Positions 1-7,857 of a DNA stretch of 64,000 bases are shown here, in pieces. The stretch comes from Nitrospira sp. (GTDB taxonomy: Bacteria > Nitrospirota > Nitrospiria > Nitrospirales > Nitrospiraceae): positions 666,634-730,633 of the forward strand of contig CP092081.1 in NCBI GenBank assembly GCA_022226935.1. The letters run 5' to 3'. Made by a program: the position numbers and the translations under genes. The notes under the pieces were generated by a model. It made no database searches. It was not told where the DNA came from and saw only the letters and a program-made list of their open reading frames with translations. Position 1 is the first letter of the stretch; the number at the start of each line of letters is the position of its first letter.

Positions 1-1441
1 TCATTGCTGGTATCGCAGCGGGCGCTGTGCGGGTGACAGGAGGCGCTTGGGCCATGATGGCCTGCCTGAGCAATGCTTCGGCCTGACGGCGTTCGGCTGC
101 ATTGCTTCGGTTGGCTTGTGATGCTTCGGCGATCCGGCGAATCTGCTCGGCCTCTTGACGATCTTGAACAGCCCGAACGCGGGGGGATGTCAGCGCGCGA
201 ACCGCGCGCGGTGCAACCGGTTCCATCGGCAGAGCCCCGGTTTTGCCGGTTCGCAAGATTTCGTCGATGGCTTCAAGAACCTGATCATGCTTCTGCAGAT
301 CGCCATGGATTTCCTCGACGTAATAGGTCGGCACCCCTGGCAATAGCCCGAGGGCATGGGGGACGCGACCATCGCCTCTTAAGCTCGTGTCGAATTCGAA
401 CATGCCCGGGAGCTCAATGCGAAGACCCGTCAGCGTCTCTTGATTGCAGCCCGCAATATAGGTCATGCGCTCAGGATCGATGGTGGGCGCCGCGGCAAGA
501 TCTTCATGGAATTTCCTTGCCCGCGCGAGGTGCGCGGCCACGATGGGATAGCGTCCCCACTTGCCGCTCTCGTAGAGGCCTTGTTCGGAAGAAGCAAGCT
601 TGGCGGGGGAGGGTAGCAATTGATAACTGCCCACGAATCCATTCAGGATATCCAGGACCTCGTCCAAGTCGTGGGTCAAATCCGCTGCGGCCAGCCTTCT
701 GACAAGTTTGTCTCCGGCGACCATCGCGTTGGCGATGGCGTAGGAACCGTAATTCGGCGTGCCGAGCATAATGAGCCGGCCGCCCTGAATTTTCTTGGGC
801 TCCAGCATGGCTTTCCACACTTTGGGATATAGCCGGATGAAATTCCTCGACACCAGGCCGCCCATGGAATGGGCAACCAGGTGCACCGGCTGGTCCTTGA
901 ATTTTGTTTCAATGAGGGCGTTGAGATTGTCGGCCGCCTGGTCGAGGTCCTTCCGCCAGTCGTAGGCAAAGGGTTCAACATTCCAGTAGGCCTTGAGCCA
1001 GAGAATCGTTTCAGCAGAACTGTCCTTGTCGAGCCCGCTTGGTTGGACCCGCAGCCCGGAGTTCGCTTCCTGAGTCCCATCCTTGTCGAGCCGAAGTTTC
1101 GCGATCCCTCCGCGGATGAGTTTGAGAAAACTGACCCAGATGACATCGTCATCACCGTCCTCGGTCACGGATAACTCGGAACCCATAATCCCCGGAAGGA
1201 AGATAATATTCCCTCGCAAGGGGCCCCGTTCTTGTCGAGCTACGCGAACACGCTCGGCCAGTCTCTGCAGTCTTTCGTACTTTTCCTGGCCAAAATGGTC
1301 TCGTAGGGCCTGATCCGACGCGGTTGGTGATGTTCTCCCTCGTGTGGAGGGTGTCAGCTGCGCTTCAAACTCGTCCCAATCCATTTCGCGGACCCAACGG
1401 TCAGCGTCAACTGGCTTCATCACCTGTCGTTTTTTACGCAT
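1..1441 (-). CDS. LCAT-family lipase/acyltransferase (3' end outside window)
   Basis: An alpha/beta hydrolase of the lecithin:cholesterol acyltransferase family, expected to hydrolyse or transfer acyl chains of lipids. The frame is open from ATG 1441 to the left window edge (480 codons), so the C-terminus is missing. An AGGAG lies 7 bases before the start. Residues about 60-75 contain the family's N-terminal FLPGIMGSEL segment. The nucleophile elbow AHSMGG is at residues 190-195 (Ser192), and a GDGRVP stretch plus later His residues could complete the triad. The last visible ~80 residues are rich in Ala, Gln, Arg and Glu and look like a coiled-coil extension beyond the hydrolase fold. No signal peptide is apparent, so a cytoplasmic location is likely. 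The next gene upstream on the same strand is a TIR-like protein 183 bases away. The family call is strong; the substrate is unknown. Confidence 0.82.
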   Translation of the reverse strand, partial: MRKKRQVMKPVDADRWVREMDWDEFEAQLTPSTRGRTSPTASDQALRDHFGQEKYERLQRLAERVRVARQERGPLRGNIIFLPGIMGSELSVTEDGDDDVIWVSFLKLIRGGIAKLRLDKDGTQEANSGLRVQPSGLDKDSSAETILWLKAYWNVEPFAYDWRKDLDQAADNLNALIETKFKDQPVHLVAHSMGGLVSRNFIRLYPKVWKAMLEPKKIQGGRLIMLGTPNYGSYAIANAMVAGDKLVRRLAAADLTHDLDEVLDILNGFVGSYQLLPSPAKLASSEQGLYESGKWGRYPIVAAHLARARKFHEDLAAAPTIDPERMTYIAGCNQETLTGLRIELPGMFEFDTSLRGDGRVPHALGLLPGVPTYYVEEIHGDLQKHDQVLEAIDEILRTGKTGALPMEPVAPRAVRALTSPRVRAVQDRQEAEQIRRIAEASQANRSNAAERRQAEALLRQAIMAQAPPVTRTAPAAIPAM

Positions 1442-1624
1442 CCCTCACTCCTAATCTCACCGCGAATCCGTTTCAACTTCCCCGCTAGAGCATGCTCGAA
1501 GCAGGCTCATTTCCTGTCACTCGCCTGGAGGGTTTCCTTCAAAAAAGTGTCACTATCGAGTCCCATGCCTCAACGACTTTCAAGGCGATGCCAGCGTATT
1601 CTGGGGCAGAAGGCGAAATTTGTA

Positions 1625-2101
1625 CTAGCGGCATGGCGGCAACCAGGGCTTCCCGGCAATGATCCAGTTTTTATAGACCGTGGAAAAATGCCCGAGCGCG
1701 CCTAACTTCTTCTTGAACTGTAAGAGCGAAAACACATCGTCATTCAAGGCGCCGGTTGAAATCGGCGCGTCCTTAAAATAGGTGAAGATGACCGGCTTAT
1801 TCGTTGCCTTGAACTGCCCGAAGGCGGTTTCAAACTCTTCTTCGGTGTACTTTCCGACCTTGGTAAAGAACAGCATCACGAAAATATCGCAGCCTCGAAT
1901 CGCCTGGTTGTATTCATCCTGCAGCCGGGTTTGGGACACCGCGTCGAGAAAATCTTCCCAGATGACCAGTTCCAGAAATGCCCCCTTCTCGATCCAGTCC
2001 TTATTTTTCCGGTTGAGAAAGATTTCAAACTGTCGCCGATCGGCTTCTAATTCCGCGGAGGAAGCCAGAAATAGTTTTGTCTTCTGGGTCATGATCGTCA
2101 T
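1625..2101 (-). CDS. TIR-like domain protein with aberrant C-terminus
   Basis: A 158-residue protein. Residues about 8-125 follow a stand-alone TIR-like/DUF4062-type family, with LFLASSAELEADR at the first strand, a WEDF segment, CDIFVMLFFTKVGKYTEEEFE and NKPVIFTYFKDAP. Such domains often act as sensors or NAD-cleaving effectors at the N-terminus of larger defence proteins. Residues up to TVYKN match my recollection of the family. The last 13 residues (from WIIAG) do not and replace the usual C-terminal helix, which suggests a deletion or frameshift junction near 1665. The gene is short even for a stand-alone member. It is followed on the same strand by the LCAT-like hydrolase. Whether it is still functional cannot be told from the sequence. 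The start could also be the second ATG, at 2092. Confidence 0.68.
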   Translation of the reverse strand: MTIMTQKTKLFLASSAELEADRRQFEIFLNRKNKDWIEKGAFLELVIWEDFLDAVSQTRLQDEYNQAIRGCDIFVMLFFTKVGKYTEEEFETAFGQFKATNKPVIFTYFKDAPISTGALNDDVFSLLQFKKKLGALGHFSTVYKNWIIAGKPWLPPCR

Positions 2102-2465
2102 CCCGTAAGTGGCGGCGAATTTTCTCCTTGTGCGGCGATTTCGTCAAGTGTTGAGTGATGAGAGCTTACGTAATACAACCATTCTGTAAAGTGGCTGGTA
2201 GGGGGCAGCGAAGCGCGCCGTGGTGCTCAAGCCGTAGTGATTTCTGCTTGAAGGGTTCGCAACGGTCCATGTGAAGGTCCGTCGCGCTAGCCGCGGCACG
2301 GTTGTGATCTAAGCTGAGGCCGGGCAGCCAATATAGCCTATCCTGAGCACTTTGGGTGGAGAGGGTTTAGAGTGGGTAGCGGTCTGATGTTATTTGCCTC
2401 ATTGCATGCTTGGGGCGAAGGGTATGCAGAGGGAATGCAAGTGTCCGCTGAGGAGGCTAAGTGGG
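2102..2465. other. Intergenic, nothing recognised
   Basis: About 360 bases between the start of the TIR-like gene (reading left) and the end of the cytochrome c gene. Short open frames occur here, but none has both a ribosome binding site and protein-like composition. It should hold the promoter of the TIR-like gene; I could not pick convincing -35/-10 boxes. Confidence 0.5.
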
Positions 2466-2900
2466 TTAGTACGGACTTTTGCCGGGAGTCGATGCGCTCT
2501 GTCTGAGCGCGGCGAGGTAAGCAAGGAGGTCCGTGATGTCCTGATCAGTCAGCGTCGAGTCCGGGAACATGCCGCTTCCCGGATGGCCCTCCCGGATCGC
2601 GCGAAAGCGAGCCTTGTTGTCTTTTAGGGTCTGTACCGCGCGATTGCGAAGGTCCGGCGCCATAGCCGACTGCTTTGCGATCGCAGCCACGGTATCAGGT
2701 TTCAGAGAGGGCTTCTTGTCGATCACGCCATCCACGCCGTGGCAGTAATGACAAATCCCCTTGCCGTTAAAGAGCGCCTGGCCTCGTATGGCATCACCCT
2801 TCAGGGCTGTGCCTGCGTCTGTCGCCTCTGCCTCAGTGTGGGATACGGCGGAGAGCAGGACCATCAGCATCAATCCGTAGAACAGCAGGCGTGGGTGCAT
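2466..2900 (-). CDS. Secreted mono-heme cytochrome c
   Basis: A 144-residue class I c-type cytochrome, probably a periplasmic electron carrier. Residues 1-26 form a signal peptide (hydrophobic core LLFYGLMLMVLLSA). The single heme attachment motif is CHYCH at residues 50-54, and Met111 in the SGMFPDS stretch is the likely sixth iron ligand. The DQDITDLLAYLAAL helix is typical of the C-terminus of small cytochromes c. An AAGGACAG sequence precedes the ATG. Neighbours give no clear redox partner. The class is certain, the partner unknown. Confidence 0.9.
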   Translation of the reverse strand: MHPRLLFYGLMLMVLLSAVSHTEAEATDAGTALKGDAIRGQALFNGKGICHYCHGVDGVIDKKPSLKPDTVAAIAKQSAMAPDLRNRAVQTLKDNKARFRAIREGHPGSGMFPDSTLTDQDITDLLAYLAALRQSASTPGKSPY

Positions 2901-3137
2901 GGCGTCTGTCCTTTAGATGAAAGGCTCCAGGGCAGTATGCCGCGGCAATATCAGGAACGCAATGCCATTGATCGCCCTACATTCTCTCCTCTCCGGACTT
3001 CTAATGCTGCCAGTACCTCTCCTCCGTCGACTGCCTTGGTATAATGGGGCACCACTCCGTAGCCCATGTTGCCGGATGCGGGTCATGTTGTGTCGGCAAC
3101 GCAGGATGAACACCGAGTCGCGATGAGGAGGGAAGAC

Positions 3138-3524
3138 ATGAAGGCGCCAAAACGTATCTCCAAGACCGGCGAGATAAAAAAGACCACGTCCTCTAATCCG
3201 TTGGCCCGCAAGGCCCTGGCGGCGAAACAGCGACAGAAGAAAGACGATGTGACTGCCGCAATGGAGTTCGCCCAGCGGAAAGGCGCAGCAGAGAGCTCCC
3301 CGAGGATTTCCGCCGCATTGACGCGAACCGTCGAGGCGGCGAAGCGTCGGCATAAGAAGGCGGTGATCACGGCGGCCATGGAAGAATCGCAGCGAGGGGC
3401 CGATATTCGGCGCGCGCCGCAATCGGAGGCGTTGGAGCGAACGGTGGCAGCCAACGAGCGTCGGCGCGCAAAGGCGGCTATCACCGCGGCTATGAAAGAG
3501 TCTCAACGCCGGTCGGATTCCTGA
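3138..3524 (+). CDS. Basic protein of three ~39-residue helical repeats
   Basis: I do not recognise a family. The ATG at 3138 is chosen because GAGGAGG lies just upstream; this gives 128 residues. The protein consists almost entirely of three degenerate repeats, marked by V/I-TAAM at residues 39-42, 78-81 and 116-119, so the period is 39 then 38 residues. Each unit has an Ala/Lys/Arg-rich helix, the TAAM core, an (E/A)xQR stretch and a short linker with Ser or Pro. It is strongly basic, lacks Cys and Trp, and has no signal peptide or membrane segment. The composition suggests binding to nucleic acid or another polyanion. That is inference from charge only. It precedes a decayed LuxR-type gene and follows a cytochrome gene on the other strand. 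Confidence 0.7.
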   Translation: MKAPKRISKTGEIKKTTSSNPLARKALAAKQRQKKDDVTAAMEFAQRKGAAESSPRISAALTRTVEAAKRRHKKAVITAAMEESQRGADIRRAPQSEALERTVAANERRRAKAAITAAMKESQRRSDS

Positions 3525-3605
3525 AGATTGAAGAGGGTCGCAGGAGTCATGCCGTATTGATGAGGCAGCGGTAATCTCACCCCCTCATTGCCACACAAGT
3601 GGTGA

Positions 3606-3847
3606 GGCACGTTGCGAACGGAGCACAAGGCAAAAGGAAAGGTCCGGCATCGTCCCCTGACCCCTCGCCAGCGAGAAGTGTTGCAATTATCGCGGAAGGA
3701 CGGGGGACGAAAGAGGTCGTCTTGTTGCTCCCCATCGCGGTCAAGACCGTCGAATTCTACAAGTTCCCGATTATGGACCAGCTGAACCTCCACTCCACCG
3801 TCGCGCTCGCAAAACCTGCCATCATCGCAGGACTTGTTCGCCCGTAG
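3606..3847 (+). pseudogene. Remnant of a LuxR/NarL-type response regulator (HTH part)
   Basis: The end of a LuxR-type regulator can be read across two frames. In one frame, RPLTPRQREVLQL (about 3651-3689) is the classic start of the LuxR helix-turn-helix. Reading must then shift by one base near 3688-3692 to give IAEGRGTKEVVLLLPIAVKT and the rest of the domain, ending at TAG 3847. The pattern fits a single-base deletion between LQL and IAEG. Several conserved positions are also altered, for example EFYKFPIM where EFHKxRIM is usual, and the receiver domain that should precede the HTH is absent upstream. This looks like a decayed, 5'-truncated gene. I cannot exclude a sequencing indel, but the extra substitutions argue for real decay. 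Confidence 0.75.
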
Positions 3848-4310
3848 TCTGTGAGAGCCGCCACTTCACCCGCGTGCTGGCCTCAAGTGCACTTCTCAGT
3901 TTTCACGATCCCGCGTTCAGGGTGGGGGGCTATATCTTTTCCTCCACGGAGCAAGTGGTGACAACGCATGATGCCTGATCATTTGTGAGCCGATGTTCGG
4001 CTGGTCCGGCTCGATCCTTTGCATGGACGGCCAACGTTTGTTGTCAATGGTCTCACCCGATCCACCGTCGAACAGGTCGTTCAGGCTGTACGGCACATTC
4101 GCACATGAATGGAGCGTTCGGTGGCCGCGTATTTCGGCGAGTGGTGCTATAGGTAGTGGCGAATACTATTCGGCCCCCAATTATTGTGTCAGCATATGTC
4201 TGGCTCGCATCTGCAGAAAATTCGTCGTGTGAAGTCTTGAAAAATCTGTTAGGGTTGGGGCGCATTTGCCTTGATGGGTACATCGTCCGCCGCGATCCGG
4301 GGAGGTCTCT
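3848..4310. other. Intergenic with short palindromes, no gene seen
   Basis: About 460 bases between the regulator remnant and the small Cys-rich gene. A long open frame exists on the opposite strand (4053-4697), but it has no recognisable family, no convincing ribosome binding site and runs antisense through the better-supported small gene. The region holds a 6-3-6 inverted repeat (AGCCGA TGT TCGGCT, about 3988-4002) and the palindrome listed at 4160. Confidence 0.45.
4160..4172. promoter_or_regulatory. Perfect 6-1-6 palindrome, possible operator
   Basis: CGAATACTATTCG is a perfect inverted repeat of six bases around one central base. It sits about 140 bases upstream of the small Cys-rich gene at 4311 in an AT-richer stretch. 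The shape fits a binding site for a dimeric regulator, but no matching regulator is identified and such a 13-mer could occur by chance. Confidence 0.25.
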
Positions 4311-4481
4311 ATGCGTAGTCCTCAACTTGATCCGACCATGACACGGACACTCACCTGCCTCCACATGCGACTCATTGATCGCATCCGTTGTGAGGACGAG
4401 GACGAACCTCCTCGCTACCGATGCCTGGAGTGCGGGGCGGTCATTGAAGACCCGGAACCTCAGGCCCGGCCTTCCACATAA
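4311..4481 (+). CDS. Small Cys-rich, zinc-ribbon-like protein (56 residues)
   Basis: ATG 4311 follows a strong GGGGAGG six bases upstream, and the frame closes at TAA 4479-4481. The 56-residue product has four cysteines (16, 27, 38, 41). The last two form a CLEC knuckle in YRCLECGAVIEDP, which resembles one half of a zinc ribbon; Cys16/His18 or Cys27 could supply the other ligands. There is no signal peptide. The acidic stretch around residues 28-34 is unusual. I infer metal binding from the cysteines and cannot assign a role. The ribosome binding site and knuckle make it credible despite its size. Confidence 0.55.
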   Translation: MRSPQLDPTMTRTLTCLHMRLIDRIRCEDEDEPPRYRCLECGAVIEDPEPQARPST

Positions 4482-4842
4482 AACAGCGTCTGCGTTTGCC
4501 GCCAGTAACCTCCTCTGCTGCGGAATCCCGGTTCGTGCCGATTCGATTGCCTGCTCGCGCCGCATGATTTTTGCGCGCGCTTCAGCGATTGCGGCCTTCT
4601 CCTTTTTTGCGAGAGCATTCGAGAATGTGTGTGTCGAGAGGTTTCCTCTGGGCCGAGGCGGTAAGCGGTGTGATGCGCGGAAGGTAGTTCGTTGCAACCT
4701 ATCGGAGGAGGGCGGCTGAGACGTCGCGAGCCGAGCCGTGGGCGGTTGCAGGACGGGAGATCATCCAGTAGAGTAAATCAATCCTTTCGTCAGTCTGATC
4801 GGGGGCGTTCCCTTCTCTACCATGTTACAAGGAGTCCTGCAG
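4482..4842. other. Intergenic, no feature recognised
   Basis: About 360 bases before the DUF2238 gene. It contains open frames on both strands without recognisable products. A GGAGGAGGG at about 4702 is followed by no plausible start codon at normal spacing. Presumably it carries the promoter for the DUF2238 pair. Confidence 0.45.
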
Positions 4843-5481
4843 GTGAGTCGCAACAAATTGATCTCAATCGGCCTGCTCCTCTGGTATCTGGTGGTATCGA
4901 TCTGGATGGCGCAGGCGCCGGTCGATCCTCAATTCTGGTTGTTGGCAAGCATTCTTCCGGCCCTTTTCGTCGTCCTGCTGGTGGCGACGCACCGGATTCT
5001 CCCCCTGTCGCATACCTCGTATGCGCTCATCACGGCCTTCCTCACTTTGCATACGATCGGCGTGCATTATACGTATGCCGAGGTGCCGGTCGGGTTGTGG
5101 ATGGACAAGGTATTGCATCTCGGGCGCAACCATTTTGATCGCATCGTGCATTTCAGTTTCGGCTTCCTGCTCGCCTATCCGATGGAGGAACTGTTTCGGT
5201 TGAGCGCGAGCATCCGGGGATGGGTGGTGTATTACCTGCCCGTCATGACCGTCCTTGGGTTGAGTGGGCTATGGGAAATCATTGAATCGTGGGTGGCTCG
5301 CGCCGTGCATCCGGAACTGGGCGTAACGTATTTAGGGTCGCAGGGAGATATCTGGGATGCGCAGAAAGATATGGCCGCGGCACTCTATGGCGCGCTGCTT
5401 TCGATGACACTCTTGCTGGTGGTGCGCGCGTTACGAGGGGCGGAGACAGCGCTGGAGTCTGAGGCGGCGTTCTCAGAGTAG
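4843..5481 (+). CDS. DUF2238 (YjdF-type) membrane protein, copy 1
   Basis: An integral inner-membrane protein of the DUF2238/YjdF family, of unknown function. The open frame begins at ATG 4822, but GTG 4843 is preceded by AAGGAG at 8 bases and gives a clean hydrophobic N-terminus (212 residues), so I prefer it. Family hallmarks are HYTYAEVPVGLW, the FDRIVHFSFG motif, WEIIES and YLGSQGDIWDAQKDM, the last containing the conserved acidic residues. Five or six membrane segments are expected. The next gene, 11 bases downstream, is a paralogue, so the two form a tandem duplicate and likely one transcript. The motif is reminiscent of a hydrolytic or metal site, but no activity is known to me. Confidence 0.82.
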   Translation: MSRNKLISIGLLLWYLVVSIWMAQAPVDPQFWLLASILPALFVVLLVATHRILPLSHTSYALITAFLTLHTIGVHYTYAEVPVGLWMDKVLHLGRNHFDRIVHFSFGFLLAYPMEELFRLSASIRGWVVYYLPVMTVLGLSGLWEIIESWVARAVHPELGVTYLGSQGDIWDAQKDMAAALYGALLSMTLLLVVRALRGAETALESEAAFSE

Positions 5482-5492
5482 CCTGCAAAAAC

Positions 5493-6176
5493 ATGCTTGT
5501 GAACACCATGCAGCAACGGGGGCCTGCGCAGGCGGGCCATCGCCGGATCGCGACGGGACTGTTGCTCGGCTATGGCGTCATCTGGATCTGGCTGGCCATC
5601 AACCCGGTCAATCGCCATGATTGGTTTTTGGAAAATCTCCTCGCCGTCGGACTCGTTGCAGTCCTTGCCCTGACCTATCGGCGGTTCGCGTTTTCTGTCG
5701 CCTCCTACTCGCTCATTGCCGCGTTCATGGTGCTGCACGCCATCGGCGCCCATTACACCTATTCGGAAGTGCCGTTCGGATTTTGGCTCAAGGAGGTGCT
5801 GGCGTTGAGCCGGAACCCTTTCGACCGGCTCGTCCATTTTGCCTATGGCTTGCTCCTGGTCTATCCCTTGCGGGAATTGTTGGTGCGCCTGGCGGGATTG
5901 CCGGGGCGCTGGTCCTATGTGATGCCGGTGAGCAGCATTCTTGCGCAGAGCGCGTTCTTTGAAGTGATTGAAGCGATCGTGGCCATGATCGTCAGTCCGG
6001 AATTGGGGAGCATGTATCTGGGAACTCAAGGCGACGAATGGGATGCCCAAAAGGACATGGCGGCGGCTTTTGGCGGCGCCGTTATCACCATGTTCATGAC
6101 TGCCGCACTGTTCAGCCCTCACCACGCGCAGGAACCGCCGTCCCCGCACCGCTCTGCGCCGAGCGTAGCCCATTAG
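5493..6176 (+). CDS. DUF2238 (YjdF-type) membrane protein, copy 2
   Basis: A 227-residue paralogue of the preceding gene. It carries the same landmarks in the same order: HYTYSEVPFGFW, NPFDRLVHFAYG, FEVIEA and YLGTQGDEWDAQKDM. The core is well conserved between copies while the N- and C-termini differ, so the duplication is not recent. The C-terminal tail after the last membrane segment is Pro/His/Ser-rich. The start is uncertain: ATG 5493 has only a weak ribosome binding site, and ATG 5508 is in frame. Translational coupling to copy 1 is plausible given the 11-base gap. Confidence 0.8.
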   Translation: MLVNTMQQRGPAQAGHRRIATGLLLGYGVIWIWLAINPVNRHDWFLENLLAVGLVAVLALTYRRFAFSVASYSLIAAFMVLHAIGAHYTYSEVPFGFWLKEVLALSRNPFDRLVHFAYGLLLVYPLRELLVRLAGLPGRWSYVMPVSSILAQSAFFEVIEAIVAMIVSPELGSMYLGTQGDEWDAQKDMAAAFGGAVITMFMTAALFSPHHAQEPPSPHRSAPSVAH

Positions 6177-6231
6177 GTTGGCTGCGCGTGAGGCGTCATG
6201 CCGCTCGGGCGCCTCTCTCATGGAGCCGACA

Positions 6232-6669
6232 TTACGGCCAGTAGATTGCCCGGGCTTTCACATAGGCAAACACGACATCACGCCGTGCGACCATGCCGAC
6301 CAGCTTGTGCTTGTTCACAACCGGCACGCGGATCAGGTGCCGCTCCTGCAGCAGGTGAATCAGATTCATAATCGGCGTGTCTTCGGTAGTGGTGATGACG
6401 TCCTTGGTCATCATGTCCGACACCAACACATCCCGGAGATCCCTTCCCTGCTCAACGGCTTTCAGCAAATCAAATTCGGTGACGAGCCCGCGCAACGTCC
6501 CATCCCCGTCGACCACCGGTACACTGCCGAAACTCTGTTCACTCAAGAGCTCTGCGACGGCCATAGCGCTCGAGGTCGGACGCATCGTAACGACGGCATC
6601 CTCCATGATTTGCCTCACGACCAATGTGGTGGGGTCACACCCGCGAGCGAAATATTCTGTTGCCCTCAT
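6232..6669 (-). CDS. Two-CBS-domain protein
   Basis: A 145-residue cytoplasmic protein made of a CBS pair, the module that senses adenine nucleotides or other ligands. The start at 6669 is chosen because AGGAGGAT lies directly upstream; the longer open frame from 6750 has none. Repeat 1 spans about residues 18-72 (QIMEDAVVTMRP to VTEFDLL) and repeat 2 about 82-138 (DMMTKDVITT to ARRDVVFAYV). It shares an unusual N-terminal segment (CDPTTL) and an aromatic C-terminus (IYWP) with the CBS protein at 21074-21508 (CDPATL, EYWS), so the two are paralogues. It converges with the DUF2238 pair. Confidence 0.88.
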   Translation of the reverse strand: MRATEYFARGCDPTTLVVRQIMEDAVVTMRPTSSAMAVAELLSEQSFGSVPVVDGDGTLRGLVTEFDLLKAVEQGRDLRDVLVSDMMTKDVITTTEDTPIMNLIHLLQERHLIRVPVVNKHKLVGMVARRDVVFAYVKARAIYWP

Positions 6670-7064
6670 AGGATCCTCCTTCTGCGGTGTTGGAGTACGG
6701 TGATAGGACACCAGGATTAGGCACACCTTGCTGAAATAGGAAGGGAGCAAATGCGATGCCGCTGCTCATTCTTTTTCTCCATCCAAAAAAATCAAGGTAG
6801 AAGCCCTGTTCCGTGTGATCGATGTCCCCGCTGTGGACATTCGCGCCAGCTCCAGATCCTCACATTGCGGAAAATATCCGCAGTGCGACTTCGCCCTCGT
6901 TCGGTGATGGAACAATCCTGCTCGATTTGCTGCTCTTTGCCATGCATGGGCTCTGGCATGCCTGTTGCGGGTATCGTGATGAATCGGTGAAGAATTTGGA
7001 GCGACAGTTTGCAGAACAACGATCAAGCTGGGCAGGATCCGAAGATGAATGAGGAGGAAGGAGA
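6670..7064. other. Divergent intergenic region
   Basis: About 395 bases between the CBS gene (leftward) and the lipoprotein gene (rightward); promoters for both should lie here. A frame closing at 7052, just before the lipoprotein's ribosome binding site, ends in ERQFAEQRSSWAGSEDE, but no start in it has a ribosome binding site. A short inverted repeat (ATGTCC/GGACAT) lies around 6819-6839. Confidence 0.4.
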
Positions 7065-7277
7065 ATGTCAGTCACAACCAGTAGCGCCGTAGTGCTTGTG
7101 ACGGGACTGCTCTTTTCAATGGCCGCTTGCGCGCCGCCGACACCCAAGATACAGCAGCGCCCGGCCGCAGCCCCCCAGAGCATTGAGCAAAGACCTCAGG
7201 ACCCCGTTCGCGAGGTGGATCGATCGTTTCGCCCGATGGTACGAGACGGGAGCATGACGCCGGCTCACCATGGGTAA
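7065..7277 (+). CDS. Small lipoprotein
   Basis: A 70-residue secreted protein with a lipoprotein signal peptide: hydrophobic residues 8-19 followed by the lipobox SMAAC with Cys22. The mature part is Pro/Gln/Arg-rich and has no recognisable fold. A strong GAGGAAGGAGA precedes ATG 7065. Its end overlaps the start of the following oxidoreductase by 8 bases, so the two are probably co-translated. Function unknown. Confidence 0.65.
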   Translation: MSVTTSSAVVLVTGLLFSMAACAPPTPKIQQRPAAAPQSIEQRPQDPVREVDRSFRPMVRDGSMTPAHHG

Positions 7278-7857
7278 GCGCATTACCATTATCCAAGGAC
7301 ATCCTGACGGGCAGGCTCGCCATTTTTGCCATGCATTGGCCGACGAATATGCGAAGGGATGCGAAGACGGCGGCCACACAGTCCGGCGTATCGAAGTTGC
7401 GACGTTGGACATTCCTTTCCTGCGGACGAAAGAGCAGTTTGAGAGAGGGCCACTCCCGGATTCCATCAGCACGGCGCTAGAGGCGATTCGCTGGGCCGAG
7501 CACCTCGTGATTTTCTACCCGCTGTGGCTGGGATCGATGCCGGCGCTGCTCAAAGCCTTCTTTGAACAGCTGTTCCGCCCTGGTGTGGCATTCGAGTATC
7601 ACACTGAAGGGACAAAAGCCAAAAAGTTGTTCGCGGGGAAGTCGGCGCGTGTGGTCGTGACGATGGGCATGCCGGCATGGGTGTATCGGTGGTGGTACTG
7701 CGCCCATAGCCTCAAGAGCTTGCGACGGAACATTCTCCAATTCTGCGGGATCCGACCAACAAAGACCACGCTCATTGGCAATATCGAAAATATGAATGAG
7801 CACCAGCGCGCCGGCCGGTTGGATGAGATGCGAGGACTGGGGGAGATCGGTCAATAA
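7270..7857 (+). CDS. Flavodoxin-fold NAD(P)H:quinone oxidoreductase
   Basis: A 195-residue member of the Flavodoxin_2 family (NQO1/MdaB/KefF-like), expected to bind FAD or FMN and reduce quinones or related acceptors by two electrons. The N-terminal IIQGHPD strand-loop fits the flavin phosphate site. The family motif FYPLWLGSMPALLKAFFEQLF is present at about residues 79-99, and residues 120-150 carry the MGMPAWVYRWWY segment. No signal peptide, so cytoplasmic. It overlaps the small lipoprotein upstream by 8 bases. It may serve quinone detoxification or redox-stress defence; the physiological acceptor is inference. Confidence 0.85.
   Translation: MGKRITIIQGHPDGQARHFCHALADEYAKGCEDGGHTVRRIEVATLDIPFLRTKEQFERGPLPDSISTALEAIRWAEHLVIFYPLWLGSMPALLKAFFEQLFRPGVAFEYHTEGTKAKKLFAGKSARVVVTMGMPAWVYRWWYCAHSLKSLRRNILQFCGIRPTKTTLIGNIENMNEHQRAGRLDEMRGLGEIGQ

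Noticed and set aside
4053..4697. 214-residue open frame on the minus strand
   Set aside because: No recognisable family, no ribosome binding site, odd composition, and it runs antisense through the better-supported small Cys-rich gene.
6190..6215. GAGGCG/CGCCTC hairpin between the convergent DUF2238 and CBS genes
   Set aside because: Only six pairs with a 14-base loop and no T-run; too weak to call a terminator.
6822..7052. 76-residue frame ending just before the small lipoprotein gene
   Set aside because: Its C-terminus looks protein-like but no start codon has a ribosome binding site and no homologue family is recognised.
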